A stretch of 26,095 nt of DNA from RBG-16-66-20 sp038040245 (GCA_038040245.1 JBBPIU010000039.1:1-26095); one strand, 5' to 3'. Shown: positions 1-8,129, counted from the stretch's first letter. Translations and numbers: made by a program. Notes: generated by a model not told the origin, from the letters alone.

Positions 1-923
1 CCACGGCCGAAGCGCAGCGCGCAGAGAAAATCCACCGCATCGGATACGTGAGTCCGCAATCCCGCGGTGAGAGAAACGAGGCATTCGTACAGGCGCTCCA
101 GAAATTGGGCTACGTTGAGGGGCGCAACGTCCATATCGAGATGCGTTTCGCGGAAGGGAGTCCCGAACGCCTTCCGAATCTCGTCGAGGAGGTCATTCGC
201 AGGGGGATCGATGTGCTCGTGGTTAGCTCGACGATCGGCGCGCGTGCGGCCAAGAACGCCACCAGCACGATCCCGATCGTGTTCGCAGGGTCAAGCGATC
301 CGGTCCTCGCGGGCATCGTAACCAACCTTGCACACCCGGACGGCAATCTCACGGGTACTTCCCTGGCACTGAGCGACGGCTTCGCCGAGAAGTACTTGGA
401 GCTACTCAAGGAGGCTGCTCCCAAGATTGGACATTTTGCTGTGCTTTGGAGCTCGAGCAATCCGGCTGCCGCGCGGTTCGTGAGGGATCTCCAATCGGCC
501 GCCCGGACGCTGGGCGCAAGGGTCGATGTGCATCATGCGTCGAATCCGGTCGAACTCGACGCAGCCCTCGCCGCGATCAGCGGCAGCGGCGCGCGGGGCC
601 TCGTCGTGACGCCCAGCCCGTTCGCGGTTACCAGCCAGGACAAGCTCATCCGGTTCGCGGCGAGCAGACGGTTGCCCGCGATGTACTTCGCCGAAAACTT
701 CCCCGACGCGGGAGGTCTGATGGCATACGGACCGAGTCTTGTGGATGCGCACCGACGCGCGGCGACGTACGTCGACAGGATCCTGAAGGGCGCGAAACCG
801 GGCGAGCTTCCTGTTGAGCAGCCAACGAAATTCAATCTGATCGTGAACCTGAAGACTGCAAACGCGCTAGGCCTCAAGATTCCGCAAGCGGTCCTGCTTC
901 GCGTCGACCGAGTGATCGAATGA
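1..923 (+). CDS. ABC transporter substrate-binding protein (ABC_sub_bind family), 5' end outside window
   Basis: The reading frame is open from base 3 to the TGA at 921-923, so the gene begins upstream of the window. The GTG at 48 is internal, because the residues before it (ending KIHRIGYVS) already match the first strand of the family's fold. Features typical of the ABC_sub_bind family (PF04392) follow: a long-loop pattern ending LQKLGYVEGRNV, then IEMRFAEGSPERLPNLVEEV, then the IPIVFAG segment, and a C-terminal FNLIVNLKTANALGLKIP tail, which is highly typical. Such proteins are exported binding proteins of ABC importers. The signal peptide would be in the missing part. No permease or ATPase gene follows; the next gene is on the opposite strand. 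The ligand cannot be told from the sequence. Family assignment is firm, function is general. Confidence 0.88.
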   Translation, partial: TAEAQRAEKIHRIGYVSPQSRGERNEAFVQALQKLGYVEGRNVHIEMRFAEGSPERLPNLVEEVIRRGIDVLVVSSTIGARAAKNATSTIPIVFAGSSDPVLAGIVTNLAHPDGNLTGTSLALSDGFAEKYLELLKEAAPKIGHFAVLWSSSNPAAARFVRDLQSAARTLGARVDVHHASNPVELDAALAAISGSGARGLVVTPSPFAVTSQDKLIRFAASRRLPAMYFAENFPDAGGLMAYGPSLVDAHRRAATYVDRILKGAKPGELPVEQPTKFNLIVNLKTANALGLKIPQAVLLRVDRVIE

Positions 924-942
924 ACACGCGCCGCCGAACAGC

Positions 943-985
943 GGCTTTCAGGGCGACGCGCCGCGCGCGGCGCGCGCCTGAAGCC
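943..985. repeat. GC-rich inverted repeat between convergent genes, possible bidirectional terminator
   Basis: Imperfect outer arms (GGCTTTCAGGGCG on the left, CGCCTGAAGCC on the right) enclose a perfect 18-base palindrome at 957-974 made only of G and C. It lies in the 67-base gap between the stop of the binding-protein gene and the stop of the minus-strand rlmL. Position and strength suit a transcription barrier for both genes. There is no T tract on either side, so it is not a classical intrinsic terminator. The function is inferred from position only. Confidence 0.45.
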
Positions 986-990
986 GGACG

Positions 991-2133
991 TTAACTGCGG
1001 CGATTGCTCCCCGCAACCATGGCGAATTCGTACAGCCGGCAATCGAGCGCGCCGTTGTAGAGCGGCACGCGGCGCGCCGGCTGCAGGCGCACCAGTTTCG
1101 GCAGCCGCAGGTCGGCGGTGAGGAAATGGCAGCGCCAGCCGGCAAAATTCCTTTTCAGCGCACTGCCCAGCTTCGGATAGAACAGCGCCAACTCCTCCTT
1201 CGAGCCGATGCGCTCGCCGTAGGGCGGGTTCGCGATCATGACGCCCGCGGGCGCCGGCGCGGCCCGCTCGAGGATATCGGCTTGCTCGAGCTTCACCCAG
1301 CGCTCCACTCCCGCAGCGGCAAGGTTGCGCCGCGCGTCGTTCAACACCCTGGGATCGCTGTCGCTGCCGTAGATTTCCAGGGTTTTGGGGGGGTTGTGGG
1401 GTTTCAGGGAGTTTTTTTTCTCCCGCTCCCAAGCCGATGAATCAAAAACCTTCAAATTCTCGAATCCGAAGCGGCGGTTAGCGCCCGGCGCCCGGCCGCG
1501 CGCCATCGCGGCAGCCTCGACCAGCAAAGTGCCGCCGCCGCACATCGGATCGAGCAGCGGCTCCTCCGGCTGCCAGCCCGAGAGGATGATGATGCCCGCC
1601 GCAAGGTTCTCGCGCAGCGGCGCCTCGCCCGCCCCCGCGCGCCAGCCGCGCTTGAACAGCGGCTCGCCGGAGGTGTCGAGATAGAGCGCGCCGCGCGCCG
1701 CCTCGAGGAAGGCGTGCACGCGCACCTGGGGATTGGCGCGGTCCACGCTCGGCCGGCTGCCGAGCGCATCGCGGAAGCGGTCGCAGACCGCGTCCTTGAT
1801 GCGCAGCGTCGCGAAGTCCAGGCTCTTGAGCGGGCTTTTCTGCGCCGACACGTTGACCCGCAGCGTGCGTTCCACCGCGAACAGGCGCAGCCAGTCCACC
1901 TTGCGCGCCGCCTCGTAGAGATCATCCTCTCCGGCGTAGTCGAATTCGGCGACGCGCCAGAGGATGCGCGAGGCGAGGCGCGACCAGAGATTCGCCCTAT
2001 AGCAGACCCCCCAGTCGCCCGAAAACGCGACGCCGCCCGGTACCTCCTGCACGCGCTGCGCGCCCAGCGAGGCGAGTTCGGCGGCGAGCAGCGGCTCCAG
2101 ACCCCGCGGAGAAGAGGCAAAGAACTGTTCCAC
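991..2133 (-). CDS. rlmL: THUMP-domain class I 23S rRNA (guanine-N2) methyltransferase, RlmL type
   Basis: The 380-residue protein matches the N-terminal (RlmL) half of E. coli RlmKL, which methylates N2 of G2445 in 23S rRNA using S-adenosylmethionine. The RlmK half is absent, as is common outside the enterobacteria. Residues about 55-160 form the THUMP RNA-binding region. The SAM-binding loop is DPMCGGGT at 195-202 and the catalytic motif is NPPYGER at 302-308. The start is GTG at 2133, whose G is also the last base of the hemJ stop TAG, so translation is probably coupled. Residues about 236-252 are encoded by an odd stretch with runs of eight A, four C and seven C on the coding strand. That stretch falls where the family varies most. 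It is the last gene of the long minus-strand block. Confidence 0.9.
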   Translation of the reverse strand: MEQFFASSPRGLEPLLAAELASLGAQRVQEVPGGVAFSGDWGVCYRANLWSRLASRILWRVAEFDYAGEDDLYEAARKVDWLRLFAVERTLRVNVSAQKSPLKSLDFATLRIKDAVCDRFRDALGSRPSVDRANPQVRVHAFLEAARGALYLDTSGEPLFKRGWRAGAGEAPLRENLAAGIIILSGWQPEEPLLDPMCGGGTLLVEAAAMARGRAPGANRRFGFENLKVFDSSAWEREKKNSLKPHNPPKTLEIYGSDSDPRVLNDARRNLAAAGVERWVKLEQADILERAAPAPAGVMIANPPYGERIGSKEELALFYPKLGSALKRNFAGWRCHFLTADLRLPKLVRLQPARRVPLYNGALDCRLYEFAMVAGSNRRS

Positions 2134-2549
2134 TACAGCGGCTTGAAAACCACCAGCAAGACGATCGCAACCAGAATCAGAACCGGGATTTCATTGAACC
2201 AGCGCAACCAGACGTGGCTTTTGCTGTTGCGCTCGCTGCGGAACTCGAGCATCAGCTTGCCGCACCAGAGGTGATACACGACCAGCACCATGACCAGAGC
2301 GAGTTTGGCATGCAGCCAGCCGCCCGCGCCCTGGAACCAGCCCAGCCACAGCCATAGCCCGGACACGATCGTCAGCACACCGCCCGGCGTCGCGATGCCC
2401 CAGAACAGTTTGCGCTCCATGATCTTGAAGCGCTCGATCGAGATCCGGTCGCCGGCCTGCGCGTGGTAGACGAAAAGGCGCGGCAGGTAGAACAGCCCCG
2501 CGAACCAGGTCACCATGAAGATGAGGTGCAGGCTTTTGACGAGCAGCAT
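2133..2549 (-). CDS. hemJ: HemJ-type protoporphyrinogen IX oxidase (CopD-like membrane protein)
   Basis: The 138-residue protein matches HemJ, the integral-membrane enzyme that oxidises protoporphyrinogen IX to protoporphyrin IX in haem synthesis. Visible family marks are the first helix with SLHLIFMVTWFAGLFYLPRL (conserved His8), the segment RFKIMERKL at about 41-49, and WLHAKLALV around Lys82. Four hydrophobic segments fit at about 3-28, 50-70, 82-103 and 118-136. The frame is open further upstream, but the leader there is basic and low-complexity. The ATG at 2549 gives the normal family length, so I place the start there. It lies seven bases after the hydrolase stop, and its own stop overlaps the rlmL start by one base. 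Confidence 0.88.
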   Translation of the reverse strand: MLLVKSLHLIFMVTWFAGLFYLPRLFVYHAQAGDRISIERFKIMERKLFWGIATPGGVLTIVSGLWLWLGWFQGAGGWLHAKLALVMVLVVYHLWCGKLMLEFRSERNSKSHVWLRWFNEIPVLILVAIVLLVVFKPL

Positions 2550-2556
2550 GCTCAAC

Positions 2557-3150
2557 TCATTTCCAGTTGTTCTGGATGATGGCGCGCAGGATATGCAACC
2601 GGCGATGGAAGAAATGGTCGGCGCCTGGAACCACGACCACCGGCAGGTCCTGCGGCCGCGCCCAGGCCAGCACGTCGGCAAGCAGCGCGGTGGTGTCCTC
2701 TTCGCCGTGGATCACGATGGTATCGGCGGGTACCGGCGGCGCGTCCAGGTGCTTCACGGCCAAGCCAACGAGCACCATGCGCTCCGGTTTTATTCGCTGT
2801 GCGAGCCTGGCCTGGACAACGGCACCAAATGAAAACCCCGCCAGAACAGGCGTTTGCGCTTTTGAATACGCGATCACGGCGGCGAGATCCTCGAGTTCTC
2901 CACGTCCTTCGTCGTGGCTTCCCTCGCTTTCACCGACGCCCCGGAAGTTCGGTCTCCATGCCGTGTAGCCGAGCTCGACGAAGGCGCGCGCCAGCGTCTG
3001 CACCACCTTGTTGTCCAGCGTGCCGCCGAACAGCGGGTGCGGGTGCGCCACCAGTGCAACGCCGCGCGGCTCGGAGGCGGGGGATTCAACTGCGCATTCG
3101 ATCTTTCCCGCAGGGCCCGCGACAAGCTCCGTGCGCGTGCTGGCGCGCAT
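2557..3150 (-). CDS. alpha/beta hydrolase, small serine hydrolase
   Basis: This 197-residue protein has a clear alpha/beta-hydrolase fold. It shows the oxyanion-side motif HPHPLFGGT (36-44), the segment FRGVGESEG (69-77), the nucleophile elbow GFSFGA with Ser107, an acidic residue in HGEEDT (Asp152) and the catalytic histidine in PGADHFF (His179). This is the layout of the KANL3/Tex30- or YfhR-like esterases common in proteobacteria. The substrate is unknown. I chose the ATG at 3150 because the sequence before it is low-complexity antisense to the ferredoxin gene. No strong ribosome-binding site is visible, and a GTG directly before it is possible. The gene sits between the ferredoxin and hemJ with gaps of 13 and 7 bases. 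Confidence 0.85.
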   Translation of the reverse strand: MRASTRTELVAGPAGKIECAVESPASEPRGVALVAHPHPLFGGTLDNKVVQTLARAFVELGYTAWRPNFRGVGESEGSHDEGRGELEDLAAVIAYSKAQTPVLAGFSFGAVVQARLAQRIKPERMVLVGLAVKHLDAPPVPADTIVIHGEEDTTALLADVLAWARPQDLPVVVVPGADHFFHRRLHILRAIIQNNWK

Positions 3151-3163
3151 CACGTGACGGACA

Positions 3164-3472
3164 TCAGATGCGCAGCCGCTCGACGATGCGGCCGTGCCGC
3201 AGATGCTGCTCGATGATCTCGTCCACGTCGGCGCGATCCACGTAGGTGTACCAGACCGCTTCCGGATATACGACGATGCAGGGCCCTTCCTCGCAGCGAT
3301 CGAGGCAGCCCGCCTGGTTGACGCGCAGCTTGCCCTCGCCCGCAAGGCCGAGCGCCTTGACGCGCTGCTTGGCGTAGTCGCGCATGGCGCTCGCCCCCTT
3401 GTCGTTGCAGCAGGTCTTGCCGCCGTCGCGCTGGTTGCAGCAGAAAAAAATATGCCTCTCGTAATACGCCAT
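3164..3472 (-). CDS. thioredoxin-like [2Fe-2S] ferredoxin
   Basis: This 102-residue protein belongs to the thioredoxin-fold [2Fe-2S] ferredoxin family. The N-terminus HIFFCCNQRDGGKTCC carries Cys11, Cys12, Cys21 and Cys22. A second group, GCLDRCEEGPC, carries Cys56, Cys60 and Cys65, followed by IVVYPEAVWY. Four of these should bind the cluster, one pair from each group as in the family. It probably acts as a soluble electron carrier, with an unknown partner. The ATG at 3472 (MAYYERHIFF) gives the family's usual length. The frame continues upstream, but only as a shadow of the vanZ and symporter genes. The gap to the VanZ-like gene is 11 bases. Confidence 0.88.
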   Translation of the reverse strand: MAYYERHIFFCCNQRDGGKTCCNDKGASAMRDYAKQRVKALGLAGEGKLRVNQAGCLDRCEEGPCIVVYPEAVWYTYVDRADVDEIIEQHLRHGRIVERLRI

Positions 3473-3483
3473 GGGCCGGGATT

Positions 3484-4560
3484 TTACCGGAGCGGGCCGC
3501 GCCGCCGCGCCGAGGCGAGGTAGGCGAGGTAGCCCAACGCGGCGAAAGGCCAGGCCGCCGACACCAGGTGCGTGAGCCCGTTGAAATTGAGGAAGTGCCC
3601 TTGCTCCCAGACCTTGAGCGTCGCCGCGAGGTACGGATTCGGCGGCGCGAGGTTGACCAGCACCGTGGCGGCCATCAGCAGCATCGCGGCGAGCGCGAGG
3701 CGAGCGCTGCGCGGCAGCCAGAGGGTCGCGAGCGCGAGCGCGACACCGGCCACCAAGCCGAGCTGCGCGCCCGGGGTGAGCCAGCCGAGCACGTGTTCGG
3801 CGCCCATCAGGATCGCGAAGGCCAGCGTCCTCACCAGCAGCGCTGCAGCGAGCAAGGCGGCCAGCAAACCGAACAGCTGCCGGCGCGACGCACGCGGGCG
3901 CACCACCGCGGCCGCAAGCAGCGTTACCGCAACCAGGTTGGCCGCCGCGGTCAGCGCTTCGATGGTGACGAACAGCTCGGCAGCGTGGCGCTCGCCGCGC
4001 ACGCCGGACACCAGATCCCTCAGATCGCCGGTGCCGAACAGCAGCGTCGCCGGATTGAGCTGGGCGAACAGCCATAGCCCGAGCAATGCGAGCCCCAGGT
4101 CGGCCGCGGTGCCGGGTGTCAGCGCCTGCGCGTGCAGGCGCTGCAACGGCCCGCCGCCGAGCAGCCACCGGGCGAGGAGCGCGGCGGCAAGCCCGCCCGC
4201 CGCCGCGCCGGCGACGTTGGCGAGCACATCGAGGTTCGAGGGAATGCGCGCCGGCAGGTAACTTTGCGCCGACTCGAGCAACAGCGACAGCACGGCGCCG
4301 GTGACGGCGGCAACGGCAGCAGCCGTGCCGGCGGAAAAGCGCGCATGGACTGCGAGCACGCACAGCAGGCCATAGGGCACATAGGCGAAGAAGTTCGCGG
4401 CCAGGTCGAAAGCGGTGACGTAGCGCGGCCAGGGCGCGGTGAGGAAGGCGAACGCCGGGCCGCCCGGTTCGCGCCAGCCGGTGAGCGGGTAGAGCGTCGC
4501 ATAGACGACGAGCAGGACGTAGACCGCGAGGAAAAAACGCGGGAGGGGCGATGCGCGCAA
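3484..4560 (-). CDS. VanZ-like integral membrane protein
   Basis: The 358-residue, very hydrophobic protein has a VanZ-like domain at its N-terminal end: the first helix, then LYPLTGWREPG, then DLAANFFAYVPYGLL (about 52-66), and the conserved SLLLESAQSYLPARIPSNLD segment (about 91-110). A further set of helices continues to residue 345, roughly eight to ten in total, so this is the long form of the family. The function of VanZ-like proteins outside glycopeptide resistance is not established. The start appears to be TTG at 4560, since a stop lies a few codons upstream in frame and no ATG lies near. That puts it 12 bases after the symporter stop. Confidence 0.8.
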   Translation of the reverse strand: MRASPLPRFFLAVYVLLVVYATLYPLTGWREPGGPAFAFLTAPWPRYVTAFDLAANFFAYVPYGLLCVLAVHARFSAGTAAAVAAVTGAVLSLLLESAQSYLPARIPSNLDVLANVAGAAAGGLAAALLARWLLGGGPLQRLHAQALTPGTAADLGLALLGLWLFAQLNPATLLFGTGDLRDLVSGVRGERHAAELFVTIEALTAAANLVAVTLLAAAVVRPRASRRQLFGLLAALLAAALLVRTLAFAILMGAEHVLGWLTPGAQLGLVAGVALALATLWLPRSARLALAAMLLMAATVLVNLAPPNPYLAATLKVWEQGHFLNFNGLTHLVSAAWPFAALGYLAYLASARRRGPLR

Positions 4561-4572
4561 CTTGGGTGCAGC

Positions 4573-6000
4573 TTACGCCGGGTGCCCGTGCGCCGGCGAG
4601 CGCGAGGCGAGCGAGCCGGCGACCATGCCGAGGATGGCAAAGCCCAGGCCGATAAACTGCGTCGGCCAAAGACCGTCGGCGGCAAATACCTCGGCCAGCA
4701 GCCAGGTCGACAGGCCGAGCAGGATCGACGCCATGGCCCCGGCGGCAGTAGCGCGCTTCCAGAACAGCCCCGCCACCAGCGGCACCAGCGCGCCGACCAT
4801 GGTGACCTTGTAGGCGTTCTGCACCATCTCGTACATGGTGCTCTTGGAATTCAGGCCGAACAGCAGCGCCGCCAGCGTGAAGGCCACCAGCACGATGCGC
4901 AGCGTGCGGAGGAACTGGCGATCGCTCATGTGCGGAAAGAACGGGCGCAGCACGTTCTCGGTGAACAGCGCGGTCGGCGCCAACAGGGCGCCGCTGGCGG
5001 TCGAAAGAATCGCCGACAGCAGCGCGCCGAAGAACATGATCTGCGCCCACATCGGCACGCGCTCGCCGATGAACCTGGGCAGGATGAACTGGATCTCGCG
5101 CGCGTCTTCGGACTTGAAGAGCCCGGCCAACTGCGGATCCACGATCAGCGCGGCGTAGGCGATGAATATCGGCACAAAAGCGAACAGGAAGTACACCGCA
5201 CCGCCGATCAGCGTGCCCTTCATCGCGGTCGATTCGTTCTTCGCCGAAGTAACGCGCTGGAATATGTCCTGCTGCGGAATCGAACCGATGGCGAGCGTCG
5301 CCCAGGAGGCGGCAAAAGCCAGCCACTCCTTGGTCCCGCCCCTGGGCCAGAACTCGAACTTGCCGGCCTCGGCTGCCGCCATGACCACCCTGCCGGTGCC
5401 GCCCGCCATGTCGGCCACCAGCCAGGCGACCGCCCACAGGCCGATGATGATCACCACGGCCTGGAACAGATCCGTCCACGCCACCGACCACATCCCGCCC
5501 CAGATGGTGTAACCGAGCACGATCGCGGCGCCCAGCACAATGCCCTCGTTCAGGCTGATCGCGTTGCCGGACAGCACGTGGAACACCAGCCCGAGCGCGG
5601 TGAGCTGCGCCGAGGTCCAGCCGAGATACGACGCCGTGATCGCGACGCTGGTGATCACCTCGACCGGCTTGCCGTAGCGCTTCTTGTAGAAGTCACCGAT
5701 GGTGAGCAGGTCCATGCGGTAGAAAGCCCGCGCGAAAAAGAACGCCACGAACACCAGGCAGAACGAGGAGCCGAAGGGATCCGCGACGATGCCGCCCAGC
5801 CCGTCCCTCGCGAAGGTGGTCGACACCGACAGCACCGTCTCGGCACCGAACCAGGTGGCGAACACGGTGGCCACGGTCATGTAGAGCGGCAGGCGCCGGC
5901 CCGCGACCAGAAAATCCTTGGAATTGTGGACCCGGCGCGCGGCCCACAGGCCGATCGCGATCGTGACGGCGAGATAGAGGACGACCGAGGCAACCAGCAT
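4573..6000 (-). CDS. sodium:solute symporter family transporter
   Basis: The 475-residue multi-span protein has the sodium:solute symporter (SSS, PF00474) pattern. It begins with a helix and the NSKDFLVAGRRLP segment (about 26-38), followed by ATWFGAETVLS, DFYKKRYGKPVE (about 102-113) and the helix-rich ATLAIGSIPQQDIFQRVTSAK region (about 234-254). About 12-13 membrane segments are visible. Such proteins couple sodium entry to uptake of an organic solute. The sequence does not show which one, and neighbours give no metabolic hint. The ATG at 6000 is 15 bases after the ubiB stop. No convincing Shine-Dalgarno sequence precedes it, although a TATTAT sequence lies in that gap. Confidence 0.87.
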   Translation of the reverse strand: MLVASVVLYLAVTIAIGLWAARRVHNSKDFLVAGRRLPLYMTVATVFATWFGAETVLSVSTTFARDGLGGIVADPFGSSFCLVFVAFFFARAFYRMDLLTIGDFYKKRYGKPVEVITSVAITASYLGWTSAQLTALGLVFHVLSGNAISLNEGIVLGAAIVLGYTIWGGMWSVAWTDLFQAVVIIIGLWAVAWLVADMAGGTGRVVMAAAEAGKFEFWPRGGTKEWLAFAASWATLAIGSIPQQDIFQRVTSAKNESTAMKGTLIGGAVYFLFAFVPIFIAYAALIVDPQLAGLFKSEDAREIQFILPRFIGERVPMWAQIMFFGALLSAILSTASGALLAPTALFTENVLRPFFPHMSDRQFLRTLRIVLVAFTLAALLFGLNSKSTMYEMVQNAYKVTMVGALVPLVAGLFWKRATAAGAMASILLGLSTWLLAEVFAADGLWPTQFIGLGFAILGMVAGSLASRSPAHGHPA

Positions 6001-6015
6001 GACGCTGGAATAATA

Positions 6016-7509
6016 CTAGAAGGAAAAAAACACGAGCAGCTGCAGCGTCAGCACCGCCGCGGCTGTTGCAAGCAGGCCCGCAAGAAGCCAGTTGCGGCGG
6101 CGGTTCTCTTCAGCCAGGCGCTCGAGCGCCGCCTGCAGTCCGCCCGCGCGATCCTCGGCGAGCAATTGGTGCAGCAGGCGCGGGACCGCGGGCAGTGTCT
6201 GCGCCCAATACGGCGCCTCCCGCCTCAGGGTCCGCAGCAGGCCGCGCCAGCCGATCTGCTCGCTCATCCAGCGCTCGAGATACGGCTTCGCCGTCTGCCA
6301 AAGGTCCAGCTCAGGGTCGAGCTCGCGGCCCAGGCCCTCGATGTTGAGCAAGGTTTTCTGCAGCATCACGAGTTGCGGCTGCACTTCGACGTTGAAGCGG
6401 CGCGAGGTCTGGAACAGGCGCAACAGCAGTTTGCCGAAGTAGATCTCCTTCAGCGGCCGCGCGAAGATCGGCTCGCACACCGCGCGAATCGCGGCCTCGA
6501 AGGCATCCACGCGGGTGCCGGCGGGCACCCAGCCCGCGTCCAGGTGCGCCTGGGCGACGCGCCGGTAGTCGCGGTTGAAGAAGGCGAGGAAGTTCTGCGC
6601 CAGGTAGCTCTTGTCGACTTCGGACAGCGTGCCCATGATGCCGAAGTCGAGCGCGATGTATTTGCCGCGCATCTCCCCTTCGGTGGCGACCAGGATGTTG
6701 CCCGGGTGCATGTCGGCGTGAAAGTAGCCGTCGCGGAATACCTGGGTGAAGAAAATCTCGACGCCCGCCCGCGCCAGCGCGGGTATGTCAATTCCTTTTT
6801 GCCTAAGAATATTAATTTGTGATATCGGCGTGCCATGCATCCGCTCCATCACCATCACGCGCCGCGAACAGAAATCCCAGTGAATCGCGGGCACCGCGAG
6901 CAGCGTCGAATCCGCGAAATTGCGCCGCAGCAGCGACGCGTTGGCGGCTTCGCGCACCAGGTCGAGTTCGTCATCGAGGTGGCGTGCGAACTCGGCCACC
7001 ACTTCGCGCGGCTTGAGCCGCCGCCCCTCCATCCAGAGGAGTTCCACCAGACCCGCCGCGGTCTCCAGCAGCAGCACGTCTTTCGCGATCGCCCGCTCCA
7101 CGCCCGGCCGCAGCACCTTGACCGCCACCTCGGTGCCGTCCTTGAGCACGGCAAGGTGCACCTGCGCGACGGATGCGCTGGCGACCGGCTCCCTTTCGAA
7201 ACTGCCGAATACCTGATCCAGCCCTTTGCCAAGCGACCTTTCCACCTCGGCGACCGCAAGATCGGACCCAAACGGCGGCACCTGGTCTTGCAGCTTCGCC
7301 AGCTCGTCGGCGAGGTCTGCCGGCAGCAGGTCGCGCCGCGTCGAGAGCATCTGGCCGAACTTGACGAAAATCGGCCCAAGCGTCTCCAGCGCCTCGCGCA
7401 GACGGACGGCCCGAGTCGCGTCGTGGCCGCCGGCGAATCGCGGCACGAAGCGGTACAGGCGGAAGCGCAGCCCGATCCACAGAATCCGCAGCAGGCGCAG
7501 AACGGGCAC
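6016..7509 (-). CDS. ubiB: UbiB, ABC1/ADCK-type atypical kinase for ubiquinone biosynthesis
   Basis: The 497-residue protein is UbiB, a membrane-anchored protein-kinase-like ATPase needed for ubiquinone synthesis. It shows the family's KxGQ motif (KFGQ, 50-53), the alanine-rich loop that replaces the glycine-rich loop (ASASVAQVHLA, 110-120), Lys131 in VAVKVLRPG, the catalytic HADMHPGN (264-271) and the metal-binding DFG (288-290). The hydrophobic C-terminal tail, about 475-497, is the membrane anchor. The start is a GTG at 7509 that directly abuts the ubiJ stop, so the two are probably coupled. Codons at about 230-242 (6785-6825) are unusually AT-rich although the protein aligns normally there. 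Confidence 0.96.
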   Translation of the reverse strand: MPVLRLLRILWIGLRFRLYRFVPRFAGGHDATRAVRLREALETLGPIFVKFGQMLSTRRDLLPADLADELAKLQDQVPPFGSDLAVAEVERSLGKGLDQVFGSFEREPVASASVAQVHLAVLKDGTEVAVKVLRPGVERAIAKDVLLLETAAGLVELLWMEGRRLKPREVVAEFARHLDDELDLVREAANASLLRRNFADSTLLAVPAIHWDFCSRRVMVMERMHGTPISQINILRQKGIDIPALARAGVEIFFTQVFRDGYFHADMHPGNILVATEGEMRGKYIALDFGIMGTLSEVDKSYLAQNFLAFFNRDYRRVAQAHLDAGWVPAGTRVDAFEAAIRAVCEPIFARPLKEIYFGKLLLRLFQTSRRFNVEVQPQLVMLQKTLLNIEGLGRELDPELDLWQTAKPYLERWMSEQIGWRGLLRTLRREAPYWAQTLPAVPRLLHQLLAEDRAGGLQAALERLAEENRRRNWLLAGLLATAAAVLTLQLLVFFSF

Positions 7510-8094
7510 TCAGCGCCCTCCCGCGAGGCGCTCGATGCGCTTTTCGAGCCTCTCCAAGCCGTCGCGCAGGCGCGCATGCGCTGTCGCAATCGCTTCAAGC
7601 TCGACGCGTTTCACGAGCACTTGCTTTTCCTCGGCGGCGTACTCCACGAAGCTTCCGGCGATGCGGCGCGCCGCATCGGCATGCCAAGCAACGGCATTCC
7701 TGGCCAGCCCGACCAGGCGATGCGCGGCCGCGTCGCCGACGAATTTCGCGACTTCCTCCTCTACGTCCCAGCGCAGGTGGCGGACCAGGAACATGACTTC
7801 GGCCGCCAGTTTGGCATTGCCCGCCACATCGATCGAGCGCAGCAGGTGATCCTCGCCCTTCACCGCGGCAGCGAGCGCTGCGGGCCGGATGGTGACGACC
7901 AGCGACGGTTCGGCTGCGGGCAGGGCGGCGCCAAGACGGCCGTCGGCGGCGATGGTGAAGCGCAATCGCGGCAGCGGCGGCGCGCGCATTTCCAGCGCTT
8001 CACCGGCGAAGGGCGCCAGGCGCTCGCGCGCCCAGGGCTCGGCCTCGAGCAGGTGATTGAGGGCGCTTGCGAACGGGATTTCGACGTTGATCAT
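7510..8094 (-). CDS. ubiJ: UbiJ-like SCP2-domain ubiquinone biosynthesis accessory factor
   Basis: This 194-residue protein sits directly upstream of ubiB, as UbiJ does in E. coli. Its first 110 residues fit an SCP2 sterol-carrier-like domain that would bind polyprenyl-benzoquinol intermediates, and the tail from about 150 on is charged and helical like a coiled coil. UbiJ, with UbiK, helps the late hydroxylation and methylation steps. I chose the ATG at 8094 (MINVEIPF). A TTG four codons upstream is possible, but it would overlap the terminator described next. The ATG is preceded by a U-rich run with no Shine-Dalgarno sequence, which is odd. Identification rests on position and domain architecture more than on strong residue identity. 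Confidence 0.85.
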   Translation of the reverse strand: MINVEIPFASALNHLLEAEPWARERLAPFAGEALEMRAPPLPRLRFTIAADGRLGAALPAAEPSLVVTIRPAALAAAVKGEDHLLRSIDVAGNAKLAAEVMFLVRHLRWDVEEEVAKFVGDAAAHRLVGLARNAVAWHADAARRIAGSFVEYAAEEKQVLVKRVELEAIATAHARLRDGLERLEKRIERLAGGR

Positions 8095-8105
8095 GCAGAA
8101 AAACA

Positions 8106-8129
8106 AAAGGCCACCTGGGGGTGGCCTTT
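8106..8129 (-). terminator. intrinsic terminator after the Tim44-like gene, directly in front of ubiJ
   Basis: Perfect 10-base arms (AAAGGCCACC at 8106-8115 and GGTGGCCTTT at 8120-8129) enclose a four-base loop. On the minus strand the stem is followed by TTTTGTTTTTC, a classical U tract. The stem begins 19 bases after the Tim44-like stop codon. The ubiJ ATG lies only 11 bases beyond the stem, inside the termination zone. Transcription of ubiJ-ubiB must therefore come from read-through or from a promoter overlapping the end of the previous gene. A nearby ACCGG-AA-CCGGT repeat at 8131-8142 lies just upstream in the transcript. Confidence 0.85.

Noticed and set aside
3473..5491. Long upstream extension of the ferredoxin frame (775 codons in all)
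   Set aside because: The extra part is low-complexity Arg/Ala-rich sequence read in another frame of the VanZ and symporter genes. The family starts at MAYYERH.
6786..6791. Perfect TTGACA (-35 box) on the minus strand inside ubiB
   Set aside because: The sequence 16-18 bases downstream is GC-rich, with nothing like a -10 box.
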